9,023 nt of DNA from JANQRV01 sp964533785 (GCA_964533785.1 CAZHNG010000280.1:1-9023), one strand, 5' to 3'; counted from the stretch's first letter, positions 1-7,413 are shown. Numbers and translations: made by a program. Notes: generated from the sequence alone by a model not told the origin.

Positions 1-12
1 AGCGGTTTGTTG

Positions 13-47
13 TCTAAAATCTAGCGTCTAGTGTCTAGCGTCAAAAG
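13..47 (+). repeat. Degenerate heptamer array 1 (TCTNNNN x about 5)
   Basis: Read on the plus strand, this stretch divides exactly into 7-base units: TCTAAAA, TCTAGCG, TCTAGTG, TCTAGCG, TCAAAAG, followed by a further TC. The first three bases are nearly fixed and the other four vary within a small set. It resembles the heptanucleotide short tandem repeats described in the intergenic DNA of cyanobacteria. It shares ATCTAGC/GCTAGAT with the inverted array at 586-613, on the other side of the channel gene. Confidence 0.7.
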
Positions 48-117
48 TCCAATCTGGTTATAAGGCGTTCTTTAATAATAACCGTTGATTTGAGCAATGC
101 AAATTAAAATCCGAACG

Positions 118-150
118 AATGCCAGGAGCAAAGATTAGTCTGGCATTTTT
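118..150 (+). terminator. Rho-independent terminator-like hairpin, rightward
   Basis: AATGCCAG (118-125) pairs with CTGGCATT (140-147) as a perfect 8-base stem, extendable by a G-U pair (126/139), with a 12-14 base loop. A run of five T (146-150) overlaps and follows the 3' arm. The T-run is on the plus strand only, so the hairpin would stop a rightward transcript. The likeliest source is a convergent gene ending left of the window. As a terminator for the leftward channel/pump transcript it would lack a U-run. Confidence 0.5.
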
Positions 151-165
151 GATCAAAATAGCTCC

Positions 166-178
166 TACTCACTGAGTA
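166..178. repeat. 13-base perfect palindrome
   Basis: TACTCA (166-171), central C (172) and TGAGTA (173-178) form a perfect odd-length palindrome. It could be a binding site for a dimeric regulator of an unseen neighbour, or chance. A one-base loop is too tight for an RNA hairpin of full length. No second copy was noticed elsewhere in the window. Confidence 0.3.
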
Positions 179-248
179 AAACAGAATCTTCAGTATTAAA
201 ATTAAGATTTGAGCATTCATTAATGTGATTAAAAATTCCAGACAGCCT

Positions 249-566
249 CTAACTTTTTCTTCTTTTCTCCATCCTTTCGATGTACCGCCTTTCTCTATTT
301 TTCAATATTTCAGAACCAATCAGGCTCAAAGTTACCAGCCCTATACTCACGCCTACCAAAATATAAATGGCTGTAAATAATCGGCTTGGATCGTTGGTTG
401 GAGTTAAATCCCCATAGCCCACGGTGGTGATCGTAACTACGGAAAAGTAAAACGACTGAATCCACGTCCAAGACTCCAATCGACGAAAAACGATCGTACC
501 AACGACAATCCAACCAATTAAGGTAGAAGCGGCAATAAATAGTTCGGGTTTTAATTTTGTCTTCAT
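249..566 (-). CDS. Small two-helix potassium channel subunit (Ion_trans_2 type)
   Basis: This 105-residue protein has the minimal pore-domain layout of a K+ channel in the inner membrane. A first transmembrane helix (about 8-27) is followed by an aromatic-rich pore helix (about 33-46). The selectivity filter T48-V49-G50-Y51-G52-D53 matches the canonical TVGYGD exactly. A second helix (about 62-87) has glycines at 72 and 76 as possible hinge points. A short, highly charged tail follows (about 88-105, rich in R, K and E). There is no RCK/TrkA-N domain, voltage sensor or cyclic-nucleotide domain, so gating is unknown. By analogy with the family it should work as a tetramer. The start is the only in-frame Met near the N-terminus. 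It lies 153 bases downstream of the RND stop, and that spacer is rich in heptamers. Co-transcription with the pump is possible, and I found no convincing promoter in the gap. Confidence 0.9.
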   Translation of the reverse strand: MKTKLKPELFIAASTLIGWIVVGTIVFRRLESWTWIQSFYFSVVTITTVGYGDLTPTNDPSRLFTAIYILVGVSIGLVTLSLIGSEILKNRERRYIERMEKRRKS

Positions 567-585
567 TATCGAATTTGCTTAAACG

Positions 586-613
586 AGATGCTAGATATAA
601 GATGCTAGATTGT
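586..613 (-). repeat. Degenerate heptamer array 2 (inverted; AGATNNN x 4 on plus)
   Basis: On the plus strand this reads AGATGCT, AGATATA, AGATGCT, AGATTGT in exact 7-base register. On the minus strand it becomes TCT-led heptamers such as TCTAGCA and TCTTATA, the same family as arrays 1 and 3 but in the opposite orientation. It lies 20-47 bases upstream of the channel start codon, so it would be in that gene's leader. Its edge (604-613) can pair with 675-684 at the edge of array 3. Confidence 0.7.
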
Positions 614-678
614 GTGGGAATGATTGTTAGAGGTCATGATCGCAAGCATCAGGCCCCTTCATATTCAACCCCATGCAA

Positions 679-713
679 TCTGGCGACTGGCGTCTGACAT
701 CTGACATCTGCTC
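679..713 (+). repeat. Degenerate heptamer array 3 (TCTNNNN x 5)
   Basis: On the plus strand this reads TCTGGCG, ACTGGCG, TCTGACA, TCTGACA, TCTGCTC, followed by another TCT, in exact 7-base register. It ends about six bases from the RND permease stop codon, so in the pump transcript it begins almost directly after the last codon. Together with array 2 it occupies almost half of the 153-base spacer between the pump and the channel gene. Confidence 0.7.
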
Positions 714-719
714 TCTTAC

Positions 720-3700
720 TTAAACGAGTTCATTATTCCCAGTGCGGACTTTAAACAACAATTTGTACAATACGGGCACAAACAATAAGGTAATAACCGT
801 AGCAAACAACAACCCAACCATGATAGCAACCGCCATGGGTTCCCACATTAGTCCACCGCCCAAATATAAAGGAATTAGTCCCAAGACGGTCGTAAAAGTA
901 GTGAGTAGAATAGGCCTAAACCTTTGTTGTGCTGCACTAATAATGGACTGATAGGGCGTTCTCGCAAACTCGGTTTGTTCTATCTCTATCCTATCTAATA
1001 AAACAATGGCATTATTGATCACGATACCGGCTAGCGAAATAAGTCCCAGGTAAGCCATAAAGCCAAAGTAAGATTGAAACAACAATAAACCGAGAATAAC
1101 GCCTATAATTCCGAGTGGTATGGACAACAACACAATGATCGTCTTTTTAAAAGAATTGAATTGAAGCATTAAAAGCAAAAGGATCAAGAAGCCTGCTATC
1201 GGGAGTTTTTCCGCAACGGCACCTAGAGCCTCTGCACTTGCCTCACTTTCTCCTCCAAAACTATAGGTATAGCCAGGCTTCCAAGAGGTTTGTGCCTCCT
1301 GCATAAAAGGCATCAACTGTTCTGTTAGATCAGAAGCTGTAAATCCTGTTTTAGCATCGCATTGAACCGTTATCGTACGGTTGAGGTCTTTTCGGAATAT
1401 TTTGGCAATTTGCCAATCCACATCAATATTGGCAACTTGAATGAGCGGTACATTATTACCCGTCATTTGGGAAAAAATGTTTATACTCTCCAAAGCATGC
1501 ACATCAATATCATCCTTTTCTAAGTTGGTCATGATGATCGGAATATTGCCATCTAGATCCCGGTAATCGCCAATATCCATCCCCGATAGCGCCGTCTGTA
1601 AGGATAGGGCAATATCCTGGTTCGTAACACCGGCTCGTCCGGCTTTATCCTGGTCGATATCAATGCGTACTTTTTTAATTTTAGGCCCCCAATCATCTTT
1701 AATGTTTTTAGTCCCCTCCATCATCGCCATTTGATTCTTGACTTGCTGAGCCAATTGTAAGAGCTCTTCGGAATCCTCACCGGTGATACGGATCCCTACA
1801 TCGTATTTAGCACCACCCGCACCACCTAAAGGTGCGACTGAAATTTCAGCATTGGGGAATTGCTCAAAAGCGTATTGATCTAAGGTTTCAATGACTTCAG
1901 GATTGGCTTCAAAAGTAGTGGTATTAAGGAGCATATGGGCATATCCTGAGTTGGCCTGCCCGGGTTGATAACCAAGATCGTAGGAATTAGGCCCTTTCGA
2001 AATAAAGGAAGCCCAACTTGCTACACCGTTTTTAGCCTCTTCGGAGTCCGTGGATACCAGTAATTCATGGCCGATAAAATCAGATAGTTGGTCAACTACT
2101 TTTTCTGTCTCCTCAATCTTTGATCCCAGTGGAAGATCAACATTCACGACGACCAAATTCCGGTCACTATCCGGCATGAAAATAAAGGGAATGAGGGAAA
2201 ATAAAAACAAAGATCCCACAAACATAACAACAATAACCAGGACGGTTAATATCGGTAAATTTAAGGCCTTTTTTAATAATTTAGTATAGCCGACATTTAA
2301 CCAATCAAAAATAGACGGCGCTTCTGTAGTATCAGCTTTCGGTTTGACCTTCATAAAATATACGGCCAGCATTGCTACAATACTCAAAGCTAATATCCAG
2401 GATGACAGCAAGGCAATCGTGATGACGATGAAAATATTACCCATCATTTCCCCCATTGTATTTTGGGCCAGATAAAAAGCTAAGAAAGCAGCCGAGGTAG
2501 TTAAGGTGGATATCAGCAAGGGAATGGTCAATTCTTTGGCGCTACTAATTGCTGCTTCCGTTGCGGAAATGCCTTTTTCAATTTTCACCAGAATGGATTC
2601 AGAAACCACAATCGCATTATCCACCAACATGCCCAGGGCCATAATTAATGAAGCCAAGGTAACCTGGTTTAAGCCCACATTGAGGATGTTCATGATCATC
2701 AATGACATGACCATGGCTAAAGGGATTAAACTGGCTACTACCAGACCTGTCCTAAGCCCCAAAAATAGAAGCATTACGAACAGTACAATTACAATGGATT
2801 GAATCACATTGCCCACAAAATCATTCACTTTTGTATTCACATAGGTATCCTGAGAAGCTATTCGTTCTACCTTCATTCCGAAGGGAAGGGAGGCATTATA
2901 AGCGGCAATTTTTTCATCTATTTTTTCTCCCAGCTTGGTCAGATTGGCACCTTCCTGCAGGGCTACGGCAATCACCAAACCGGTATTGCCATTGATTTTT
3001 ACGATACTTTCCTTTGGCTGTTTATATCCCAATCGCACATTCGCAATGTTGCCCAGCTTGACTTTTTCGTTTCTATTAATGGTAATCAGGGTGTTTTTTA
3101 CATCCTCTAATGCTTCGTAGTTCCCGGTGGGTTCGATGACGATTCTTTCTTTTCCCAGGCCTACATCCCCCCCAGGAAAAACGATGTTGGTGGTTGAAAT
3201 GGAATTCTTGATCTGATTGCTCGAGATCCCATATTGGGCCAAGCTGGCGTTATCGTACTCGATAAAGATCTGTTCTTCCTGGGCTCCACTAATTTCTACT
3301 CTGGCGGCCTCCTCCAAGCGGATGAAATCATCCCTGATCTCATCGGCATATTGCTTCATTTCTGCATAAGAATACCCATCTGCTTCCAAAGCAACCTGGA
3401 TACCGTAGACCACCCCTAAACCATCATCTTTGATATCCGGTTCCATTATATTATCGGGCAATTCTGATCGAATGGCTTCAATCTTGCGCCGGATCCGGTC
3501 CCAAATAGCTTGCAGGTTTTCTTTTTTAATTTCCGGTTTTAATTCTGCTTTTATGATGGAAAGACTGGTCCTGCTTTCACTGGTCACTGTTTTTAATTCG
3601 GGGATTTCCTGAACCACTTTTTCAATTTTATCCGTAACCAAGGTTTCTACCCTTTCAGGAGAAGCACCAGGGAAAATGGTTACAATGCTACAAACCCGGA

Positions 3701-3824
3701 TAGTGTAAGGAGGCATGGCATCCCTGGATAGCTGATTATAGCCGGTCAAGCCAAGGACAATAATGATCCCAATAATTAAAAAAGTAACTTGATTGAATGA
3801 TAAGGCAGTTTTCGTGATATTCAT
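720..3824 (-). CDS. RND efflux pump permease (AcrB/HAE-1-like)
   Basis: This is the inner-membrane, proton-driven component of a tripartite efflux pump. At 1034 residues it has the usual length for the AcrB-like family. The layout is typical: first transmembrane helix at about 11-30, a large periplasmic loop to about 335, a helix cluster at about 337-490, a further helix at about 522-548, a second periplasmic loop to about 872, and a C-terminal helix cluster at about 873-1024. The TM4 motif reads GMLVDNAIVV, so D402 is kept while N403 replaces the second Asp of AcrB (D407/D408). In TM10 the motif is GIVINNAIVL: N937 stands where AcrB has K940. R970 (RFRPILLT) corresponds to the conserved TM11 Arg. 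It follows the fusion-protein gene by 15 bases, so it belongs to the same operon. The substrate cannot be told from sequence alone; drugs, lipids or other amphiphiles are all possible, and metal-specific features were not obvious. Confidence 0.95.
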   Translation of the reverse strand: MNITKTALSFNQVTFLIIGIIIVLGLTGYNQLSRDAMPPYTIRVCSIVTIFPGASPERVETLVTDKIEKVVQEIPELKTVTSESRTSLSIIKAELKPEIKKENLQAIWDRIRRKIEAIRSELPDNIMEPDIKDDGLGVVYGIQVALEADGYSYAEMKQYADEIRDDFIRLEEAARVEISGAQEEQIFIEYDNASLAQYGISSNQIKNSISTTNIVFPGGDVGLGKERIVIEPTGNYEALEDVKNTLITINRNEKVKLGNIANVRLGYKQPKESIVKINGNTGLVIAVALQEGANLTKLGEKIDEKIAAYNASLPFGMKVERIASQDTYVNTKVNDFVGNVIQSIVIVLFVMLLFLGLRTGLVVASLIPLAMVMSLMIMNILNVGLNQVTLASLIMALGMLVDNAIVVSESILVKIEKGISATEAAISSAKELTIPLLISTLTTSAAFLAFYLAQNTMGEMMGNIFIVITIALLSSWILALSIVAMLAVYFMKVKPKADTTEAPSIFDWLNVGYTKLLKKALNLPILTVLVIVVMFVGSLFLFSLIPFIFMPDSDRNLVVVNVDLPLGSKIEETEKVVDQLSDFIGHELLVSTDSEEAKNGVASWASFISKGPNSYDLGYQPGQANSGYAHMLLNTTTFEANPEVIETLDQYAFEQFPNAEISVAPLGGAGGAKYDVGIRITGEDSEELLQLAQQVKNQMAMMEGTKNIKDDWGPKIKKVRIDIDQDKAGRAGVTNQDIALSLQTALSGMDIGDYRDLDGNIPIIMTNLEKDDIDVHALESINIFSQMTGNNVPLIQVANIDVDWQIAKIFRKDLNRTITVQCDAKTGFTASDLTEQLMPFMQEAQTSWKPGYTYSFGGESEASAEALGAVAEKLPIAGFLILLLLMLQFNSFKKTIIVLLSIPLGIIGVILGLLLFQSYFGFMAYLGLISLAGIVINNAIVLLDRIEIEQTEFARTPYQSIISAAQQRFRPILLTTFTTVLGLIPLYLGGGLMWEPMAVAIMVGLLFATVITLLFVPVLYKLLFKVRTGNNELV

Positions 3825-3839
3825 GATGCAAACAGCTTC

Positions 3840-4964
3840 TTAGTCATTAAGTAATTTAACTTCCACACCATCCATCAGGGACTTTAAACCGGCGGTTGCT
3901 ACCATATCCCCCTCGTTCAGGCCGCTAATGAGCTCAAATCCTTCTGGAATTAGATTTCCAATGGTGATTATTTTCTTTTCCGCAACATAAACGCTATCCC
4001 CTTTTTGATTTAACACAAATACGAAGTTGCCTGTATTTTCTTTTCCAACCGCCTCGACCGGTACGATCATTTTGGAGCTTGCAGCGGCTCCATTTTTGGG
4101 GAACAAAAACGCTACATTGGCCGCCATACCCGGCCGGATTTGTTCTGCCGATTTATCAATGTCAACGATAACCGGATAGGTAGGTGCATTTCCCGAAGCG
4201 TATGCCACCTGATCTACGACCCCTTTGAACTGCTGCCCGGGAGCGGAAGGTAAGGTGATTTTCACTTCTTGACCTTTTTTAATTTTATTGATAAAGATTT
4301 CCGGCACGCCCACTTCAACCTCCGGACGGCCAAGCGTACTCACCTGCGCAATCAATGTTCCTGCATTAACCACCTCATTCGCCTCTACTTGGACGGCCGT
4401 TATAACCCCGTTCATAGGAGATACCAATCTGGTATAGCTGACTTGATTGCCTGCCGCCTTTACTTGTTGATCGGCGGCACTGATCTGCGTATTGGCCGCG
4501 TCATATTGTGCTTGTGCTGCATCGAGCGCCGCTTTTGCCTGTTGGTATTCACTTAATGACACGCTGTTGTTTTCGTAGAGTTTAGTGACTCTGTCGTAGG
4601 TTGCCTGCGCATTGATCAGCTGTGTTTCGGCCGCTTTTGCATTAGCTACGGATCCTTCTTTTTGCGAAATAGCTTGATCGGTTTGAATGTTGTAATCCGC
4701 GGGATCTATCGTTGCAATGAGCTGCCCTTTTTTTACGTTATCTCCTAGTTTAACCTTGACGGAACTCAAGGTACCCGCAACTTTAAAACTGAGGTTGGTT
4801 TCGTTTTGAGCTTTCGCCACTCCCGAAAAGGTATGTGTTTCCATTCCCGTGGATCGTTCAATTTTTGCGTATTTGATTGGCCTAATCTTTTTCACTGTTT
4901 CAACCGACTTTTCCTCGCAGGACATAAAGAAAAGGATCAAAAACAATAGTATTAGTAGTCTCAT
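3840..4964 (-). CDS. Efflux membrane fusion protein (AcrA/HlyD-like lipoprotein)
   Basis: This is the periplasmic adaptor linking the RND permease to the TolC-type channel. Counting from the ATG at 4964 it has 374 residues. It begins with a hydrophobic lipoprotein signal ending in FFMSC, giving a predicted lipidated Cys at residue 16. It has the expected order of parts: a first biotinyl-lipoyl half (about 55-88, containing KLGDNVKKGQ), an Ala/Gln-rich coiled-coil hairpin (about 93-176), the second lipoyl half (about 180-208, with RLVSPMNGVI), a beta-barrel (about 213-288, with RPGMAANV) and a membrane-proximal domain (about 295-370). The frame also offers a TTG two codons earlier (4970), which would overlap the TolC stop. 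I prefer the ATG, two bases after that stop, because it starts directly with the signal peptide. Either way the two genes are tightly coupled. The permease gene follows after 15 bases. Confidence 0.93.
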   Translation of the reverse strand: MRLLILLFLILFFMSCEEKSVETVKKIRPIKYAKIERSTGMETHTFSGVAKAQNETNLSFKVAGTLSSVKVKLGDNVKKGQLIATIDPADYNIQTDQAISQKEGSVANAKAAETQLINAQATYDRVTKLYENNSVSLSEYQQAKAALDAAQAQYDAANTQISAADQQVKAAGNQVSYTRLVSPMNGVITAVQVEANEVVNAGTLIAQVSTLGRPEVEVGVPEIFINKIKKGQEVKITLPSAPGQQFKGVVDQVAYASGNAPTYPVIVDIDKSAEQIRPGMAANVAFLFPKNGAAASSKMIVPVEAVGKENTGNFVFVLNQKGDSVYVAEKKIITIGNLIPEGFELISGLNEGDMVATAGLKSLMDGVEVKLLND

Positions 4965-4966
4965 GA

Positions 4967-7300
4967 TCAATTTGTTTTATAATTAAGAAACCGTTGCAGG
5001 AATGCTTCCTTTTGCTCTTCGGTATCAAAAATGTTATAGTTACCAATGGAGCGTTGCAATGAAAAGTAGTCTATCATAAATTGATACGCGGCATTGGTGG
5101 CAGTGATTTGCGCCCCCAGCAAAGCATTTTGTGCATCTACCAAGGTGACGATATTGACCTGCCCGGATTGGTATAGATCCCGGACAATACCAATGTTTTT
5201 CTCTGCTGCTTCGGCCGCACTTTTTGTGAGTCGGATATTATTATAAGAGGCATTGACCAGTTCCATATTGGCCCTTACTTGTAGTTCGAGCAAGTTGTTT
5301 ACCTCTTTTTGCTGGTCTTGTAATTGGTACAAACCGACCTCGGTTTTTTCTTTCTGAAACTTTCTTGAACCTCCGGCAAACAGCGGTATGGAAACATTAA
5401 ATGCGGCATTCCAGGTTGGATTATTATTGATTTCCAATCCAGGAACGGGTAGTGGTTCTCCAGGATTTACGATGCTAATAGGATATTCATAACCCGCGCC
5501 GAAGGCGATGGTGGGCAAATAGAAGGAACGCTTATTTGACCTTAGTTGCCGCTCCTGAGCCGCAATGGCCAACCGGATTTGTTCTGTTTCTGGAAGATTT
5601 CGCAGGGCTTCATAGACCATAAAATCAGCCAACTGATTCAAAGTGGCTTGATCCTGAATGAGGTTGACGAATACCTGATCCAGCTCTTCAATGAATCGAT
5701 TGATATTTTCGGATCCTTCAATGGCGAAGGCCTCCCCAATGGGTCTGTTCAAAGTTTCATTCAATTGATAGCCTACTGTTTTTAATTGGGCATTGGTTTC
5801 ATTAAGATCCGTTTTTGCCAGGTTCAATTCTGTTTGCCAGCGGTATACGTCGCTTGCTCCACTATACCCCACTCTTTCTTTATCCGTGGCAATCTTTAAA
5901 TTCTGATCGATGGCTTTGATGTTATTATTCTGCAATTCTGCTACGGATAAGACTTGCAGATAACTGAAATAACGTTGAGCTACTTCCAGAATGACATCCA
6001 GCTCTGACTGCTGCTGTACTTGTTGCTGGCTTTCAAATAGCAATTTTTGAATGACGATGTTGGCCATGGCCGGTTCTGACAAGATCAATTGAGAAAAAGA
6101 GGCCCCCGCGGTCCAATTAAAACTCCCCCTCGTACCAAAAGAACCGTTTACGGTATTTTCATCGAGGAAAAAACCGGTTGATTCGACATCCAATTGAGGC
6201 AAGTATTTACTTTTTGCCAAAGCAAGATCTTTGGCGCTGATTTGAGTTTGCTTGGTTTCAATTCGATAGCCCAGGTTATTTTGAATGCCTTCGGCAATGA
6301 CGGATCTCAAATTGAGTACCCGGCTAGTGCTAGGCTTGTTGATATTGACCAGTAACGCATTGTCCAAAAGGGGCCAATTGGGATATTGTCCAATTTTATT
6401 GACCGTTTCCATATTGACGATCAGCTGATTGGAAAAGGTTTCCATATTGACCGAAAAATCCTTTGGGTCTTTACCCTCGGCAATTTTCTCTACATTCAGT
6501 GCAATTCTTCTTGGGATCTTCTGAATGTTATCGCTTACGGCAAAAGAAGCATAGGCGCCTTGTTCCAGCATGGGGGAATCCAACAGAGTAAAGGACGGCA
6601 ACTTACGTTCAATTAATTGATCAAAAAAACCTTTGATTTCATCGGAAGAATAGCTGGATAAAGGCGATAAAATATAGACCCCTCCTGCATCAGCGGGAAT
6701 TTTGGAAAGGGTACTACTCAAATCAGGTTCAAGACTCAACCATTCTATCTCTGCTTCGGCGTCGGAATATAAATCTTCCCCGTCCACTCCGATTGCCGAA
6801 AGGTTTGGAATGGTCAACACGGCCAATTTATCACACCGGCAAATGCCTTTTAGTGCTTCGATCCCTGCTTCAATGTTGAATGGTGATCTGACGTAGGTAT
6901 AATTGGAAATATCGCTAACGGTGCTCGTTTGTACCGGATTCGTACTGAGACCATTCATCAGCTGAATAGAGGCAATAGTAGGTATTGGAAAGGAGCTTTG
7001 ATCGGCCAGTAGTTTACTGGAAATAATACCTGCTCCGATTAGGACATCTGCTTGATTTTTGGCATAAACATCTGCTATTTCATTCGTAATGCCCGTTATA
7101 TCTCCGTTGGTATATACTTCGGTAAACCTCAATTCGAACTGTGAAGCCAGCAAGGCGTCGATTTCTGTTTTTATAGACTCTTCAAAAAAATGGTTTTCAT
7201 TTTCGGCTGCATCTGAAATGATTGTAATCTCAAATACTTGTTGAGCGTTGGCTTGGAGGAATAGGAACAATAATAATAAAATGCTGTAGATTCTTCTCAT
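4967..7300 (-). CDS. TolC-family outer-membrane protein with N-terminal substrate-binding-like domain
   Basis: At 777 residues this is far longer than a typical TolC-type protein (about 420-500). A signal peptide (about 1-19, ending ANA) precedes roughly 300 residues (about 22-315) that look like a periplasmic binding protein. Features include a strand at 23-29, QADVLIGAG at 83-91 followed by FPIPTIA (104-110), KLAVLTIP at 158-165, a GVYIL strand at 207-211 and YASFAVSDN near 250-258. These recall ABC-type substrate-binding proteins of the ABC_sub_bind kind, an assignment made by pattern only. From about 325 to 755 it has the two-fold repeat of an outer-membrane efflux protein: a helix start at NLRSVIAEGIQNN, the strand region 366-407, coiled-coil helices 408-520 and 571-592, a second strand region with WNAAFNVSIPLFAGG (630-644), and the last coiled coil 650-752 containing GQVNIVTLVDAQNALL. 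It is the first gene of the pump operon. No frameshift or internal stop is visible, so the fusion looks genuine. Confidence 0.9.
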   Translation of the reverse strand: MRRIYSILLLLFLFLQANAQQVFEITIISDAAENENHFFEESIKTEIDALLASQFELRFTEVYTNGDITGITNEIADVYAKNQADVLIGAGIISSKLLADQSSFPIPTIASIQLMNGLSTNPVQTSTVSDISNYTYVRSPFNIEAGIEALKGICRCDKLAVLTIPNLSAIGVDGEDLYSDAEAEIEWLSLEPDLSSTLSKIPADAGGVYILSPLSSYSSDEIKGFFDQLIERKLPSFTLLDSPMLEQGAYASFAVSDNIQKIPRRIALNVEKIAEGKDPKDFSVNMETFSNQLIVNMETVNKIGQYPNWPLLDNALLVNINKPSTSRVLNLRSVIAEGIQNNLGYRIETKQTQISAKDLALAKSKYLPQLDVESTGFFLDENTVNGSFGTRGSFNWTAGASFSQLILSEPAMANIVIQKLLFESQQQVQQQSELDVILEVAQRYFSYLQVLSVAELQNNNIKAIDQNLKIATDKERVGYSGASDVYRWQTELNLAKTDLNETNAQLKTVGYQLNETLNRPIGEAFAIEGSENINRFIEELDQVFVNLIQDQATLNQLADFMVYEALRNLPETEQIRLAIAAQERQLRSNKRSFYLPTIAFGAGYEYPISIVNPGEPLPVPGLEINNNPTWNAAFNVSIPLFAGGSRKFQKEKTEVGLYQLQDQQKEVNNLLELQVRANMELVNASYNNIRLTKSAAEAAEKNIGIVRDLYQSGQVNIVTLVDAQNALLGAQITATNAAYQFMIDYFSLQRSIGNYNIFDTEEQKEAFLQRFLNYKTN

Positions 7301-7405
7301 AATTATTGTTGAGCATTAGGTATTTATCTTTGTATTGGCGATCCAATATCGTGCTTTCAGAATTGCGTTGTAAAAATAAATTAAACGGAGTCGACTAATT
7401 TTTTG

Positions 7406-7413
7406 CAAAAGTA
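7406..7413 (-). promoter_or_regulatory. Candidate Bacteroidota -7 promoter element
   Basis: On the minus strand 7413-7406 reads TACTTTTG, a perfect match to TANNTTTG, the -7 consensus of Bacteroidota primary sigma factors. Transcription would start near 7400, leaving a leader of about 100 bases before the TolC-type gene. The -33 TTTG expected 19-21 bases upstream is missing; the closest similar tetramer (ATTG, at 7441-7444) is about 27 bases away. The call therefore rests on one half of the promoter and on position. Confidence 0.35.

Larger units (their letters stand above)
1..248. other. Gene-free left flank
   Basis: I see no credible coding region here on either strand. On the minus strand it is the region downstream of the potassium channel gene. 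It contains the heptamer array at 13-47, a terminator-like hairpin at 118-150 and a 13-base palindrome at 166-178, each listed separately. The rest is AT-rich and unremarkable. No minus-strand hairpin with a U-run directly follows the channel stop codon. Confidence 0.6.

Noticed and set aside
87..215. Ten-base direct repeat GATTTGAGCA at 87-96 and 206-215
   Set aside because: Only two copies in AT-rich non-coding DNA, with no target-site or element structure between them; it could be coincidence.
13..713. CRISPR array
   Set aside because: The repeated units are 7 bases with no unique spacers of 25-40 bases and no cas genes nearby.
2506..3110. Plus-strand open frames inside the RND gene
   Set aside because: They are antisense to a well-supported permease and resemble nothing recognisable; treated as shadows.
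4967..7300. Assembly artefact or frameshift joining two genes
   Set aside because: A single signal peptide, one uninterrupted frame and no internal start with a second signal peptide before the TolC part argue for a genuine fusion.
7325..7332. Plus-strand TATCTTTG as a -7 promoter element
   Set aside because: It matches TANNTTTG, but no TTTG lies 19-21 bases upstream and no plus-strand gene follows; likely chance in AT-rich DNA.
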